Source of the DNA: Pelomonas baiyunensis
GTDB lineage: Bacteria > Pseudomonadota > Gammaproteobacteria > Burkholderiales > Burkholderiaceae_C
Assembly (NCBI RefSeq): GCF_043555935.1
Contig: NZ_JBIGIB010000001.1
Coordinates: 682,001 to 746,000 of the forward strand
Direction: 5' to 3'
DNA length: 64,000 nucleotides
Shown: in pieces, positions 25,079 to 33,354 of the stretch
How positions within the stretch are numbered: position 1 is the first letter of the stretch
How the letters are laid out: each line of letters opens with the position of its first letter
The notes under the pieces: generated by a model
Told to the model about the DNA's origin: nothing
Seen by the model: only the letters and a program-made list of their open reading frames with translations
Database searches by the model: none
Translations under genes and position numbers: made by a program

Positions 25079-25720
25079 TCAGGCCACCTTGCGCTTGTGC
25101 AGCTCGTCGTACTTGCCGAGTGTGCTGCCCCATTCCTGGGCGGCAAACACCGGGCCACCGCCGCTGTATTCAAAGCCGGTGAAGTGGCGTGGAATGAAGA
25201 AGTGGCTGGGCCAGATGGTCAGGCCCGCGTAGCGCTGCATGCGCAGCGATTCGGTCAGGTACAGCGGCCCGACGCTTTGCCAGGCCATGCGGTCCACCAC
25301 GGTCGGCTCTTTCTGCAGGTCCAGAATCATCTGGCCGAAGAACGGGTTTTCGGGAATGGAGGCCACGTAGCCGGCGGCCACCAGCCCCGGGCGGATCAGT
25401 TCGTTTTCCCAGCAAGCGCAGGCCTCGCCCTCGAAGAGCCAGGGTTCCAGCGGCCGGCGGCAGATGCTGTCGGCATCCACCACGAAGCCGCCCTCGTGGT
25501 ACAGGATTTCCCAGCGCATCAGGTCGGCCACGCCGTTGAGTTCGCGGCCGGCCATCTCGCGCATGTGGCGGGCGTTGATCCAGCCGTAGGTGGCCAGCTC
25601 GTCATTGCCCCACACCTTCACGGTCCAGTCGGGGTTGTGCTGGCGCCAGGTCTGGATGCAGTTGTCGGGGCGCTTGGATTCGTCGCCGACCCAGATCACA
25701 TGCAATGTGCGGGGGATCAT
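25079..25720 (-). CDS. GT32-like (OCH1/DXD) glycosyltransferase
   Basis: 213 residues. It begins MIPRTLHVIWVGDESKRP, the characteristic start of the DXD-sugar family, followed by NCIQTWRQHNPDWTVKVW, ADLMRWEILYHEGGFVVDAD containing the DAD (DXD) metal/nucleotide-sugar motif near 83, then GPLYLTESLR. Probably transfers a hexose from a nucleotide sugar in the cytoplasm. First gene of a three-gene minus-strand operon with the methyltransferase and GT41 genes. Confidence 0.82.
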   Translation of the reverse strand: MIPRTLHVIWVGDESKRPDNCIQTWRQHNPDWTVKVWGNDELATYGWINARHMREMAGRELNGVADLMRWEILYHEGGFVVDADSICRRPLEPWLFEGEACACWENELIRPGLVAAGYVASIPENPFFGQMILDLQKEPTVVDRMAWQSVGPLYLTESLRMQRYAGLTIWPSHFFIPRHFTGFEYSGGGPVFAAQEWGSTLGKYDELHKRKVA

Positions 25721-25852
25721 GGGGTGAGCCTTGCGAGGGTGGTGGAAGCTTCACTCTAGGACGGGGTGCCCCGGGGCAAAGGCCGGTGGAATGGGGGAAA
25801 TCCGGCCCTGAATTGCCGCGAGCGGCCCGGCGCCCTGCACACAATCCGGGGC

Positions 25853-26920
25853 ATGAACGCACCCGCCCCGCGCCGTGTCGCCCTGGTCGTGATCGCCCGC
25901 AACGAGGCCGAACGCATCGCCCGCCTGCTGGACAGCGTGCGCCCCTGGGTGGACGAAATGCTGGTGCTGGACACTGGCTCCACTGACGCCACCCGCGCCG
26001 TGGCCGCCGCGCACGGCGCGCGTGTGGCGCGGTTCACCTGGTGTGACGATTTTTCGGCCGCGCGCAACGAAGCCCTCGCCCTGGCCGGTGCTGACTGGCA
26101 CCTCGTGCTGGATGCGGACGAATGGCTGGTGTCTGGCGGTGAGGCCTTGCTGGCCCTGCGCGACACGGCGCCTGACTTCGTGGGTGCGTTGCAGCTGCGC
26201 GACCAGTTCGAGCACGGTGCCGGCGGCAACGCGCCGGTGGCAGAAGCAGTGGCCTGGCTCAGCCGGGTGTTGCCGGGCGCGGTGCGCTACGCCGGCCGGG
26301 TGCACGAGCAGCCGCAGCACCACCTGCCGGTGCGCCGCCTGCCGCTGGTGGTGGGGCACGATGGGTACCTGGCCGACCGGCTGGCCGCCAAGCGCGGCCG
26401 CAACCGCCGCTTGTTGGAGCAGGCGCTGGAAGAGTCGCCCGGCGACGCCTACCTGTGGTTTCAGCTGGGCAAGGACTGCGCGGTGTACGACGAACACGCC
26501 GACGCCGAAGCCGCCTTTGCCCGTGCGGCGGCCTTGCCCGCTGCCGCGCAGGCGCCGTGGTGGCTGGACCTCGTGGCCCGGCGTCTGTTTGCGCTGAAAT
26601 GCCTGGGCCGCCACGCCGACGCCATGGACTTTGCGAACGACCAGATGGCCGCGGGGGCCGAGTCGCCCGACTTCTTTTTCACGCTGGGCGACCTGCTGCT
26701 GGACCTGGCCGCCAGCCAGCCCCAGGACGCGGCCACCTTGCTGCCCATGATTGAAGACGCCTGGCGCCGTTGCCTGGCGCTGGGCGAGCGGCCGGAGCAG
26801 ACCGGCGCGGTGGCCGGCCGGGGCAGCCATTTGGCCGCGCACAACCTGGCCTTGGTGCTGGAGGGCACCGATCGCCCGCAGGAGGCCGCGGCACTGCGCG
26901 CGGCGCACCCTTGGCCATGA
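25853..26920 (+). CDS. GT2-family glycosyltransferase with a TPR-like C-terminus
   Basis: 355 residues. GT-A fold start RRVALVVIARNEAERIARLL, then MLVLDTGSTDATRAVAAAHG, ARFTWCDDFSAARNEAL and the DXD-type LVLDADEW near 87. The C-terminal third is helical with repeat-like pairs (YLWFQLGKDCAVYDEHADAE). The ATG lies exactly 7 nt after a CACAAT element, and no Shine-Dalgarno is obvious. Its end overlaps the next gene (ATGA). Confidence 0.85.
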   Translation: MNAPAPRRVALVVIARNEAERIARLLDSVRPWVDEMLVLDTGSTDATRAVAAAHGARVARFTWCDDFSAARNEALALAGADWHLVLDADEWLVSGGEALLALRDTAPDFVGALQLRDQFEHGAGGNAPVAEAVAWLSRVLPGAVRYAGRVHEQPQHHLPVRRLPLVVGHDGYLADRLAAKRGRNRRLLEQALEESPGDAYLWFQLGKDCAVYDEHADAEAAFARAAALPAAAQAPWWLDLVARRLFALKCLGRHADAMDFANDQMAAGAESPDFFFTLGDLLLDLAASQPQDAATLLPMIEDAWRRCLALGERPEQTGAVAGRGSHLAAHNLALVLEGTDRPQEAAALRAAHPWP

Positions 26921-27696
26921 GCGGCGCAACGCCGTCGCGCACCTGGCTGCGCTGGCTGACGCCCTGGCCCCTCTCGGCGCTGGAGGTGTGGGTGCTGGCC
27001 TGGGTGGTTCACCAACTGCTGCAGCCCTGGGGGCCGATTGGTGCTTGGCTGGCGGCGGCCGGGGTGGGGGCGGCGCTGGCGCTGATGTTTGCGGCCCGGT
27101 GGCGCCGGCTGATCGTGGCGCTGGGGTTCCCGGTGTCGGTGCTGGCGCTGGGGTCGCAGGGCGCGCTGCCGGCGTGGCTGTGGCTGCTGCCGCTGGCGCT
27201 GTTGTGGTGGCTGTACCCCCGGCGCAGTTGGAGCGAGGCGCCGCTGTTCCCGACACCGGCGGGCGCCCTGCAGCCATTGCCCGGCCACGCGCCGCTGGCG
27301 CCGGGCGCGCGGGTCCTGGATGCAGGCTGTGGCGTGGGCGATGGCTTGCGCGAACTGGTGCGCGCCTACCCGCAAGCCGCCGTGGAGGGCGTGGAGTGGA
27401 GCCGGCCGCTGGCTTGGCTGGCCCGGCTGCGCGTGCGGCAGGCGCGCGTGCGCCAGGGCGACCTGTGGGCCGACGATTGGGGCGCGTTCGCGCTGGTCTA
27501 CGTGTTCCAGCGCCCGGAGTCCATGCCCCGGGTCTGGGCCAAGGCCTGTGCCGAGATGCCGCCTGACCGTTGGCTGGTGAGTTTGGACTTTGCGGTACCT
27601 GAGGTCGAGGCAGTGGTCAGCTGGGCGCTTCCTTCAGGCCAACTCGTGCGGGTGTACCGACCTGTGCGGAATGCCGCGGCAATGCCGCCCAAATGA
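26917..27696 (+). CDS. Membrane-anchored class I methyltransferase-like protein
   Basis: 259 residues. Residues about 15-95 contain three to four hydrophobic segments, followed by a soluble domain with the SAM motif RVLDAGCGVGDGLREL near 131. The acidic post-motif II is VEGVEWSRPLAWLARLRVRQ, and motif IV is FALVYVFQRPESM. It is translationally coupled (ATGA) to the GT2 gene, so it probably acts on the same product at the membrane. The substrate is unknown. Confidence 0.7.
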   Translation: MSGATPSRTWLRWLTPWPLSALEVWVLAWVVHQLLQPWGPIGAWLAAAGVGAALALMFAARWRRLIVALGFPVSVLALGSQGALPAWLWLLPLALLWWLYPRRSWSEAPLFPTPAGALQPLPGHAPLAPGARVLDAGCGVGDGLRELVRAYPQAAVEGVEWSRPLAWLARLRVRQARVRQGDLWADDWGAFALVYVFQRPESMPRVWAKACAEMPPDRWLVSLDFAVPEVEAVVSWALPSGQLVRVYRPVRNAAAMPPK

Positions 27697-27730
27697 AGCC
27701 TTGCCGGGCGGGCTGGCGCGGCATACTCAC

Positions 27731-27757
27731 TCAAGCCTCCGGGCACCCGGCCGATAT
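27731..27757 (+). promoter_or_regulatory. Sigma28 promoter of motA-motB-cheY-cheZ
   Basis: TCAAGCCT, 11 nt, GCCGATAT. Matches the fliD promoter pattern exactly in spacing and -10. It ends 28 nt before the motA ATG and starts 34 nt after the stop of the preceding gene. Confidence 0.85.
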
Positions 27758-27785
27758 GGCCTGAACACCCTCAACTCGATCCACC

Positions 27786-28643
27786 ATGTTTGTCATCGTC
27801 GGCTGGCTCTTGGCCCTGGGCTGCATCTTCGGCGTCTACATCGCCCACGGCGGCAATATCGGCGTGATCCTGCACGCGCTGCCCTTTGAAATGATCACCA
27901 TCTTCGGCGCCGCCCTGGGCGCCTTTCTGGCCAACAACCAGATGAAGGTGGTCAAGGCCTCGCTGAAGGGGTTGGGCGAGTGCTTCAAAGGCAGCAAATT
28001 CAGCAAGGCGCGCTACCTGGAGCTGCTGGCGCTGATGTACGACATCCTGCAAAAGGCCCGCAAAGAGGGCCTGATGTCGATTGAAAAAGACGTGGAAGAC
28101 CCGCACAGCTCGCCGCTGTTCCAGAAGTACCCCACGGTGGGCAATGACCACCACGTCACCGAATTCATCACCGACTACCTGCGCATGATGGTGTCGGGCA
28201 ACCTGAACGCGCACGAAATCGAATCGCTGATGGACAGCGAGATCGAAACCCACCACCAGGAAGAGCACGCCGCCGTGGCGGCCATTGCGCGCCTGGCCGG
28301 CGGCCTGCCGGCGTTCGGCATCGTGGCGGCCGTGCTGGGTGTGGTGAACACCATGGGCTCGGTGGGTCAGCCGCCGGCGGTGCTGGGCGGCATGATCGGC
28401 TCCGCGCTGGTGGGCACGTTCCTGGGCATTTTGCTGGCCTACGGTTTCGTGGAGCCGCTGGGCGGCCTGCTGGAGCAGAAGGTGGAAGACGCCGGCAAGG
28501 AATTCCAGTGCATCAAGACCACTTTGCTGGCCAGCATGCAGGGCTACGCGCCGCAGGTGGCCATCGAGTTCGGCCGCAAGGTGCTGTTCTCGGGCGACCG
28601 CCCGAGCTTCTCCGAGCTCGAAAGCCACGTGAAGAAGAAATGA
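27786..28643 (+). CDS. motA: Flagellar motor stator protein MotA
   Basis: Proton-channel stator subunit in the inner membrane. 285 residues, typical length. Four membrane segments, beginning VIVGWLLALGCIFGVYIA; the cytoplasmic loop contains KARYLELLALMYDILQKARK (torque-interface region), and the third and fourth segments follow at LAGGLPAFGIVAAVLGVVNT and GALVGTFLG-like hydrophobic residues. First gene after a strong sigma28 promoter. Confidence 0.98.
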   Translation: MFVIVGWLLALGCIFGVYIAHGGNIGVILHALPFEMITIFGAALGAFLANNQMKVVKASLKGLGECFKGSKFSKARYLELLALMYDILQKARKEGLMSIEKDVEDPHSSPLFQKYPTVGNDHHVTEFITDYLRMMVSGNLNAHEIESLMDSEIETHHQEEHAAVAAIARLAGGLPAFGIVAAVLGVVNTMGSVGQPPAVLGGMIGSALVGTFLGILLAYGFVEPLGGLLEQKVEDAGKEFQCIKTTLLASMQGYAPQVAIEFGRKVLFSGDRPSFSELESHVKKK

Positions 28644-28687
28644 ACGCCGTTGCGTTGAACCGCCTGTCGGCGCAGCCGACGGCGCCA

Positions 28688-28735
28688 CTCCAGCGGCGTC
28701 TGTCGAACTGGCTTTGCAAGGCGACCTGCAAGGTC
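28688..28735. repeat. Partial copy of the intergenic repeat between motA and motB, copy E
   Basis: Shares CTCCAGCGGC and, after 7 nt, GAACTGGCTTTGC with copy B (60814), then diverges. The C-run/G-run hairpin is absent, so this is a left-end fragment. It lies in the 119-nt motA-motB gap, unusually long for this gene pair. Confidence 0.5.
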
Positions 28736-28762
28736 GTTGCAGGCGCGTCGGGGGAGATCTGA

Positions 28763-29743
28763 ATGGCAGGCGACGCCAAAAAACTCCAGCCCATCATCAT
28801 CAAGAAGGTGAAGAAGGGCGGCCACGCGGCGCACGGCGGCGCGTGGAAGATTGCCTACGCCGACTTCGTGACGGCCATGATGGCCTTCTTCCTGCTGATG
28901 TGGCTGCTGGGCTCCACCACCGAGGGCGACAAGAAGGGCATTGCCGACTACTTCCAGTCACCGCTCAAGATCGCCATGATGGGCGGCGCGGGCTCGGGCG
29001 ATTCGTCCAGCGTCGTCAAGGGCGGCGGCAAGGACCTCAGCCGCGAGACCGGGCAGGTCAAGGACGGCCAAAGCGAGGCCAAGAAGGCCAACTACACGCT
29101 GCGCGCGCTGAAGGAAGAGCAGCGCAAGGCGGAAAAATCGCGCCTGGAGCAACTCAAGACCAAGGTCGAAGAGGTGCTGGCCGAGAACCCCAAGCTGGCC
29201 GCGATGGGCGGGCAGATCAAGCTGGACATGACCCGTGAGGGGCTGCGCATCCAGATCGTCGACGAGGGCAACCGCCCGATGTTCGACAGCGGCAGCGCCG
29301 TTGTGAAGCCCTACATGCGCGAGTTGCTGCAGGAGCTGGGCAGTGTGCTGACCGAGGTGCCCAACCGCCTCACGGTGGAAGGCCACACCGACGCGCAACC
29401 CTTCCCGGGGGGCAGCAAGGGCTACAGCAACTGGGAGCTCTCTGCCGACCGGGCGAATGCCTCCCGGCGTGAGCTGGTGGCGGGCGGCCTGTCGGAGGCG
29501 CGCATGCTGCGGGTGCAGGGGCTCGCGGCCAGCAAGCTGCTGGAGCCCAAAGACCCCAACGGCGCCATGAACCGCCGCATCAGCATCATCGTGATGAACC
29601 GCGACGCCGAAGACGCGGTGCTGAAGAACCTGCCCGACGAGCCGGAAGCGGACACCTCGGGCGGAGAAACCGCTGCCGGTGGCACGGAATTGCCCCGTAT
29701 CGGGAAAATGCCGCAAACTCAATCGCCGCCGCCAAGCCGCTAG
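28763..29743 (+). CDS. motB: Flagellar motor stator protein MotB
   Basis: Stator subunit that anchors MotA to peptidoglycan and carries the proton-accepting Asp. 326 residues: basic N-terminus, single membrane helix with AYADFVTAMMAFFLLMWLLG containing the key Asp34, plug/linker, then the OmpA-like peptidoglycan-binding domain (LTVEGHTDAQPF, NWELSADRANASRRELV, NRRISIIVMNRD). Acidic C-terminal tail. Confidence 0.98.
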   Translation: MAGDAKKLQPIIIKKVKKGGHAAHGGAWKIAYADFVTAMMAFFLLMWLLGSTTEGDKKGIADYFQSPLKIAMMGGAGSGDSSSVVKGGGKDLSRETGQVKDGQSEAKKANYTLRALKEEQRKAEKSRLEQLKTKVEEVLAENPKLAAMGGQIKLDMTREGLRIQIVDEGNRPMFDSGSAVVKPYMRELLQELGSVLTEVPNRLTVEGHTDAQPFPGGSKGYSNWELSADRANASRRELVAGGLSEARMLRVQGLAASKLLEPKDPNGAMNRRISIIVMNRDAEDAVLKNLPDEPEADTSGGETAAGGTELPRIGKMPQTQSPPPSR

Positions 29744-29796
29744 AACTAGACTGCCGACTAACCCTGAATCCCGCCAGTTCCCGAGAGAGGATCGCC

Positions 29797-30189
29797 ATGA
29801 GCGCTGACATGAAATTCCTGGTTGTCGACGACTTCTCCACCATGCGCCGCATCGTTCGCGGTCTGCTGAAGGAGATCGGCTACAACAACTGCGAAGAGGC
29901 CGAAGACGGCGTCGAAGCGCTGAACATGCTCAAGGGCTCGAAGTTCGACTTCGTCGTGAGCGACATCAACATGCCCAACATGACGGGCTTCGAGTTGCTG
30001 AAGGCCATCAAGGAAGACCCGAACCTCAAACACCTGCCGGTGTTGATGGTGACCGCTGAGGCCCGCAAGGAAGACATCGTGCTGGCCGCCCAGTCGGGTG
30101 CCGCCGGCTACATCGTCAAGCCTTTCACCAAGGCGACGCTGGAAGAAAAGGTCCTGAAGATCATGCAGAAGCTGGCCGCTGCGGCCTGA
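29797..30189 (+). CDS. cheY: Chemotaxis response regulator CheY
   Basis: Single-domain receiver that binds FliM when phosphorylated and changes rotation direction. 130 residues. Acid pocket Asp11-Asp12, phosphoacceptor Asp56 (VVSDINMP), Thr86 and Lys108 are all present, as is the switch aromatic in GYIVKPF. Close to enteric CheY (KFLVVDDFSTMRRIVR). No cheA, cheW or receptor genes lie in the window. Confidence 0.97.
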   Translation: MSADMKFLVVDDFSTMRRIVRGLLKEIGYNNCEEAEDGVEALNMLKGSKFDFVVSDINMPNMTGFELLKAIKEDPNLKHLPVLMVTAEARKEDIVLAAQSGAAGYIVKPFTKATLEEKVLKIMQKLAAAA

Positions 30190-30205
30190 CGACGAAGGGA
30201 CTGCC

Positions 30206-30841
30206 ATGTCGATGGAACAGTTGGACCAGCTGGCCAAGGCGCAAGAGCCGTTGCTCGTGTCGCCCGAGGTCTTCCAGCAACTCGGCACGATCACGCGCAC
30301 CCTGCATGACACCATGCAGCGCCTGGGCGTCATGCCCAAGCTGCAAGTGGCAACCGACGGGCTGCCCGATGCCCGCAGCCGCCTGAACTACATCGCCACC
30401 AAGACGGCCGCGGCCGCCGACAAGGTGCTGAATTCGGTGGACCAGGCCAAGGCCGAACACGCCGGCATCACGCAGGCGACCAAGGACCTCGCGGCAGCCC
30501 TGGTGAACGACCCGGTGCGGGCCGTGGCCAGCGGTGCGGTGATGAACTTCGTGAAGGACGTCGAGACCCGCACGGGCAACATCGACGCGCACCTGACCGA
30601 CATCATGCTTGCCCAAGACTTCCATGACCTCACCGGTCAGGTGGTGGCCAAGGTGGTGACCCTGGCGAACGACCTGGAAGACAGCCTCGTGAAGCTGCTG
30701 GTGCAGGTGGTGCCGCCCGATCAGCGTGAGAAGGTGGACCCGAACATCCTGCAAGGCCCGGTGGTGAACCCTGAAGGCCGCACCGATGTGGTGGCCGACC
30801 AAGGCGAAGTGGACGACCTGCTCGCCAGCCTCGGGTTCTGA
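30206..30841 (+). CDS. cheZ: CheY-P phosphatase CheZ
   Basis: Dephosphorylates CheY-P. 211 residues, mostly helical four-helix-bundle. The catalytic region IMLAQDFHDLTGQVV includes the conserved Asp/Gln pair; the C-terminal peptide EVDDLLASLGF is the CheY-binding helix. It starts 16 nt after cheY and is followed by a strong terminator. Confidence 0.96.
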   Translation: MSMEQLDQLAKAQEPLLVSPEVFQQLGTITRTLHDTMQRLGVMPKLQVATDGLPDARSRLNYIATKTAAAADKVLNSVDQAKAEHAGITQATKDLAAALVNDPVRAVASGAVMNFVKDVETRTGNIDAHLTDIMLAQDFHDLTGQVVAKVVTLANDLEDSLVKLLVQVVPPDQREKVDPNILQGPVVNPEGRTDVVADQGEVDDLLASLGF

Positions 30842-30903
30842 AGCTCCCAGCTCGGGCTCAGGTTCAGGGGGGCTCGCCCCGCATCTGGGTTCTCAAGGTT
30901 GAA

Positions 30904-30927
30904 AAGCCGGCGTCAGCCGGCTTTTTT
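30904..30927 (+). terminator. Rho-independent terminator of motA-cheZ
   Basis: Perfect stem AAGCCGGC / GCCGGCTT with a 4-nt loop, followed by a run of T residues (TTTTTT including the stem end), 63 nt after the cheZ stop. Confidence 0.95.
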
Positions 30928-30969
30928 GCGTCTGAGCGGGTGCGTCTGAGCGGGTGCGCCTGACGCGGC

Positions 30970-31749
30970 TCAGTCGCCTGCGGTCTCGGGCAGCAGATCC
31001 CGAATGGCTTGGTTCAGCCGCTCCAGCGTGGTGGACGGCACTTGCGCGCTGCACGCGATGTAGCGCAGCTCACCCCGCGGCATGTCAGGAAACTCCACAC
31101 GCACCAGCGGCAGCGCAGCGAACTCGGGTTCCTTGCGCAGCCAGCCCAGGTCTTCCTCGTCGATCAGCATGTAGTCGGCCCGCTTGGCGGCCACCATGCG
31201 GGCCAGTTGCAAGGGGTTGAGCTGGGCCAGCAGCGGCGGCCGTGCCGCACCGGCCAGGCCTTGGTCCAGCGCCTTGCCGTAGGACACGCCATCCACCCGA
31301 CCCGGTTGCAGCGTGGCGTCGGCAAACAGCTGGCTCAGGCGGGGCAGGGCGCGGATCTGGGCGGCCACGCTGGCGTGGGCCAGCACCACGTGCGGGCGGT
31401 CGCGGTGAATGGGCAGCGTGAAGCGGGCGTAGACCTCGCGCTCCGGCAGTTTGTACAGACCCGGCGAACACAGCGCGGCCTGGTCAGCCTGCAAGCGCAG
31501 CAGTGTGCGCCGCACCGGCACCTCCACGAACTGCGCCTTCAGCCCGGCTCGCTTGAGCAGGCGCTGCACCCGCTCCATCAGGAACCCGGCGGGGTGGCCG
31601 TTGTCGGTGTAGCTGTACGGCGGCTTGTCGCGGTACTCGATGGTCAGCGCCGGGGAGGATTCGGCATGCGCCGCGTGCCACACCGAACTGAGCGCGACGC
31701 ACCCGACCAGCAGGTGCCACCGGGCCGAAACAACAAGCCTGAAGGACAT
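30970..31749 (-). CDS. Periplasmic substrate-binding-like protein (SBP family 3 fold)
   Basis: 259 residues from MSFRLVVSARWHLLVG at 31749; the N-terminal 29 residues form a Sec signal peptide (cut after WHAAHA). The mature part starts LTIEYRDKPPYSYTDNGHP, followed by GFLMERVQRLLKRAGLKAQF and VPVRRTLLRLQADQAALCSP, the pattern of small amino-acid-binding-like periplasmic proteins. No transporter genes adjoin, so it may be a stand-alone sensor or orphan. Divergent from flhB; the 183-nt gap shows no clear promoter. Confidence 0.72.
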   Translation of the reverse strand: MSFRLVVSARWHLLVGCVALSSVWHAAHAESSPALTIEYRDKPPYSYTDNGHPAGFLMERVQRLLKRAGLKAQFVEVPVRRTLLRLQADQAALCSPGLYKLPEREVYARFTLPIHRDRPHVVLAHASVAAQIRALPRLSQLFADATLQPGRVDGVSYGKALDQGLAGAARPPLLAQLNPLQLARMVAAKRADYMLIDEEDLGWLRKEPEFAALPLVRVEFPDMPRGELRYIACSAQVPSTTLERLNQAIRDLLPETAGD

Positions 31750-31932
31750 GCGCGCGAGGGTACCGTGCCAGATTGGGCCGCATCTACCGCGCGCTGGGCA
31801 TTTGTGCACAAGGCGCATCACCCGCCACACCCCGCGCGGGCCTGAGCGCCGAAGTGGCGCACCAAACCGAGGCTTTTCTCGGCGCGTGCGCGGCGCGGGC
31901 TCAGAACAATGGCGGCTGCTGAAGATTTCGCC

Positions 31933-33102
31933 ATGGCCGACGCAGACGCACAAGACCGCAACTTACCGGCCTCGCCCAAAAAGATCCAACGATCGCGGGC
32001 TGAGGGCCAGTTGCCGCGTTCGCGCGACCTGCCGCATTTCGCCATGATGGTGTCAGCCGGCGCGCTGCTGGCCGTGGCCGGGCCGCAGATCGTGGAGAAG
32101 CTGCGCCAGATGCTGGCGGCCGGCTTGCATTTCGACGCGCGGCTGCTGGCCCGCCCCGGGATGATGGGCGACCGGCTGGTGGAGATGACGCTGGACTTCC
32201 TGCTGGTGATGGGCCCGATCGCCGCGGTGCTGCTGCTGGTGGGCGTGGCCAGCCATCTGGCCAGTGGCGGCTGGAACTGGACGCTCAAACCCCTGGCGCC
32301 GAAGTTCTCGCACATGAACCCGCTCGAGGGCCTGGGCCGCTTGTTCACCGGGCAGGGCCTGGGCACGGCGCTGAAGGCCGTGTTGCTGGCCTTGGTGCTG
32401 GGCATCGTGGGCGCGCTGGTGCTGAAAGACCGGCTGGCCGCCTATGTGAGCATCATGTCGGTGCCGCTGCCGTCGGCGCTGGCGTATGCCGGGCAGCAGT
32501 TGATGTCGGGCCTGTCGCTGCTGGCGGTGGCGCTGGCGGTGTTTGCGGCCATCGACGTGCCCCTGCAGCGCCAGCTGTGGCTGCGCCGCCTGCGCATGAG
32601 CCGGGAAGAGGCCAAGCAGGAACTGAAGGAAGTGGAAGGCAACCTGGAGGTCAAGGCCAGAATGCGCGCCAAGATGCGCGAGATGGCCAAGCGCCGCATG
32701 CTGGCCGCCGTGCCGCAGGCCGACCTGGTGGTGATGAACCCGACCCACTACGCCGTGGCGCTGAAGTACGAGGAAGGCAAGATGGCCGCGCCCAAGGTGG
32801 TGGCCAAGGGCGCCGACCTGCTGGCGCTGAAGATCCGCGATCTGGCCAAGGAGAACAAGGTGCCGGTGCTGCAGCAGCCTGTGCTGGCCCGTGCGCTGTA
32901 CGCCCACGCCAAGGTCGATCACGAAATTCCGGCCACGCTGTTCAGCGCGGTGGCGCAGGTGCTGGCCTACGTGTACCAGCTGCGTGCTGCCATGAAGGGG
33001 CGGGGCGCCACGCCCGTCGAGCCCAAGCCGCACGTGCCGCCCGAGCTGGACCCGCACAACCGCCCCGAGGGCATGCCCGCCGACGACGACCTGGCCGACT
33101 GA
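31933..33102 (+). CDS. flhB: Flagellar export switch protein FlhB
   Basis: Export-gate protein controlling substrate specificity with FliK. 389 residues from MADADAQDRNLPASPKKIQR; an ATG 24 nt upstream is an alternative start. Four membrane segments lie within about 30-215, then a basic cytoplasmic linker (EEAKQELKEVEGNLEVKARM) and the autocleavage motif NPTH near Asn269 (VVMNPTHYAVALKY). The Pro-rich C-terminal tail is longer than in enterics. Confidence 0.97.
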   Translation: MADADAQDRNLPASPKKIQRSRAEGQLPRSRDLPHFAMMVSAGALLAVAGPQIVEKLRQMLAAGLHFDARLLARPGMMGDRLVEMTLDFLLVMGPIAAVLLLVGVASHLASGGWNWTLKPLAPKFSHMNPLEGLGRLFTGQGLGTALKAVLLALVLGIVGALVLKDRLAAYVSIMSVPLPSALAYAGQQLMSGLSLLAVALAVFAAIDVPLQRQLWLRRLRMSREEAKQELKEVEGNLEVKARMRAKMREMAKRRMLAAVPQADLVVMNPTHYAVALKYEEGKMAAPKVVAKGADLLALKIRDLAKENKVPVLQQPVLARALYAHAKVDHEIPATLFSAVAQVLAYVYQLRAAMKGRGATPVEPKPHVPPELDPHNRPEGMPADDDLAD

Positions 33103-33354
33103 CGCGCGGTGGCCGCACCGGAGGCCGTGGCCCCGCCATGCCGCGGCCGCATGGACTGGCTCACGGCCCTCGACGTGGTGCGCTGGAGATGCGCCGGAGA
33201 AGCGCCGAAAAGCCCCGTCATTTCCGGCTCAAGTTTTCCGAGCCGCCCAGAACAATCTTGGGGAAGGTGGCCTCCATCTCGCGCGCATCCCGCGTGAGGG
33301 CCGCCAGGCCCGACCGGGCCACCGTTTGAAGTCGACCCCGCGCCCGTCTCCACC
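33103..33354. other. flhB-flhA spacer, no gene seen
   Basis: The 252 nt hold no convincing reading frame. A TCAAGTTT -35-like element at 33229 lacks a matching -10. A promoter for flhA-flhF-flhG-fliA is likely here but could not be identified by eye. Confidence 0.5.

Noticed and set aside
33229..33255. TCAAGTTT upstream of flhA as a sigma28 promoter
   Set aside because: No CGATA-like -10 at 16 nt; flhA is normally class II.
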